From: Psychrobacter sp. UBA6766
GTDB lineage: Bacteria; Pseudomonadota; Gammaproteobacteria; Pseudomonadales; Moraxellaceae
DNA length: 5,995 nt
NCBI RefSeq assembly: GCF_002453355.1
Contig: NZ_DKGQ01000007.1
Coordinates: 11,787-17,781 of the forward strand
Reading direction: 5' to 3'
Both the position numbers and the translations under genes were made by a program. Of this stretch, positions 5,368 through 5,995 are shown piece after piece. Below the pieces are notes generated by a model. The model saw nothing but the letters and a program-made list of their open reading frames with translations. It did no database searches and was not told the origin of the DNA. The number at the start of each line of letters is the position of its first letter. Position 1 is the first letter of the stretch.

Positions 5368-5995
5368 ATGCGTGCTTTAACCTACCACGGTGCTAAAGAT
5401 GTGCGAGTGGACAATGTCCCAGATCCTAAACTGCAAGAAAAAGATGATGTTATTTTACGTGTGACTGCGACTGCAATTTGTGGCTCAGATTTACACTTGT
5501 ATCGTGGCAAAATGCCTGCAACCGAGGAAGGCGATATTTTCGGTCATGAGTTTATGGGTGTGGTTGAAGAAGTAGGCTCTGAAGTCACTGCTGTTAAGAA
5601 AGGTGACAGAGTTGTTATTCCTTTTGTTATCGCATGTGGTAACTGCTTTTTCTGTCAGCATGACCTAATGTCTGCTTGTGAGACTACAAATACAGGCCCA
5701 GGCGCTGCTATTAATAAAAAAATAATTCCGCCACCGGCTGCTTTATTTGGTCTTAGCCATTTATATGGTGGGATTCCTGGTGGACAAGCAGAATTTGTAC
5801 GGGTTCCTAAAGGTAATTTTGGTCCGTTCAAAGTACCTGGCTCACTGTCCGATGAGAAGGTTTTATTTTTATCAGATATTTTACCGACTGCTTGGCAGGC
5901 CGTGACTAATGCCAATATTACTAAAGGTTCAACCGTAGCTATTTATGGTGCGGGTCCTGTGGGGTTATTATCGGCAGCTTGTGCCAAAATGTTAG
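5368..5995 (+). CDS. Zinc-dependent alcohol dehydrogenase, medium-chain family (partial, 3' end beyond window)
   Basis: The first 209 residues of a medium-chain zinc alcohol dehydrogenase are present; the gene runs off the right edge. Enzymes of this type oxidise alcohols or aldehydes using NAD(P) in the cytoplasm. Catalytic zinc ligands are visible: C38 in ICGSDLH and H60-E61 in GHEFMG. D170 in LSDILPTAWQA fits the third-ligand position used by formaldehyde dehydrogenase-like members. Four cysteines, C90, C93, C96 and C104 (IACGNCFFCQHDLMSAC), form the structural zinc site. The Rossmann nucleotide loop is GAGPVG at 194-199. The long insert after the structural zinc (about 105-140, with the GLSHLYGGIPGGQAEFVRVP pattern) is typical of the glutathione-independent formaldehyde dehydrogenase/threonine-dehydrogenase-like branch. 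The substrate cannot be set from this. The start is supported by GGGAG five bases upstream. Missing: the rest of the coenzyme domain and the C-terminus. Confidence 0.93.
   Translation, partial: MRALTYHGAKDVRVDNVPDPKLQEKDDVILRVTATAICGSDLHLYRGKMPATEEGDIFGHEFMGVVEEVGSEVTAVKKGDRVVIPFVIACGNCFFCQHDLMSACETTNTGPGAAINKKIIPPPAALFGLSHLYGGIPGGQAEFVRVPKGNFGPFKVPGSLSDEKVLFLSDILPTAWQAVTNANITKGSTVAIYGAGPVGLLSAACAKML

Overview
The window looks like chromosomal DNA of a gammaproteobacterium in the Moraxellaceae, most likely Psychrobacter or a close relative. This rests on the style of the fused siroheme synthase (CysG), the moderate-GC codon use of the core genes and the AT-rich intergenic DNA. It is a judgement from familiarity, not a search result.

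Layout. At the left edge (27-238, minus strand) lies the C-terminal remnant of a short-chain dehydrogenase/reductase, cut off upstream and broken by a one-base frameshift. About 290 bases without a recognisable gene follow. Next comes a plus-strand YihG-like lysophospholipid acyltransferase (531-1481), closed by a clear rho-independent terminator (1540-1572). Then comes cysG (1740-3341), a complete fused siroheme synthase with an enlarged linker and a C-terminal extension. Downstream and convergent with cysG is a small exported protein of the Spy/CpxP 'LTxxQ' type (3452-3841, minus) with an Asn/His/Tyr-rich tail.

From about 3842 to 5367 the sequence becomes clearly more AT-rich and has the character of an accessory stretch. 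It has a 568-base interval with no gene I can support, then two divergent genes sharing a 65-base promoter region. These are a 66-residue acidic protein of unknown function (4410-4610, minus) and a protein that resembles immunity proteins of contact-dependent inhibition or polymorphic-toxin systems (4676-5209, plus, GTG start). The window ends inside a plus-strand zinc-dependent medium-chain alcohol dehydrogenase (5368 to beyond the end).

How the genes relate. The intact core genes (acyltransferase, cysG, alcohol dehydrogenase) each have their own spacing and apparent signals, and I see no shared pathway. Siroheme from CysG serves sulfite and nitrite reductases, but no sulfur or nitrogen genes are visible here. 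I found no convincing new multi-gene system. The most interesting part is the AT-rich island with the orphan immunity-like gene and its divergent small partner.
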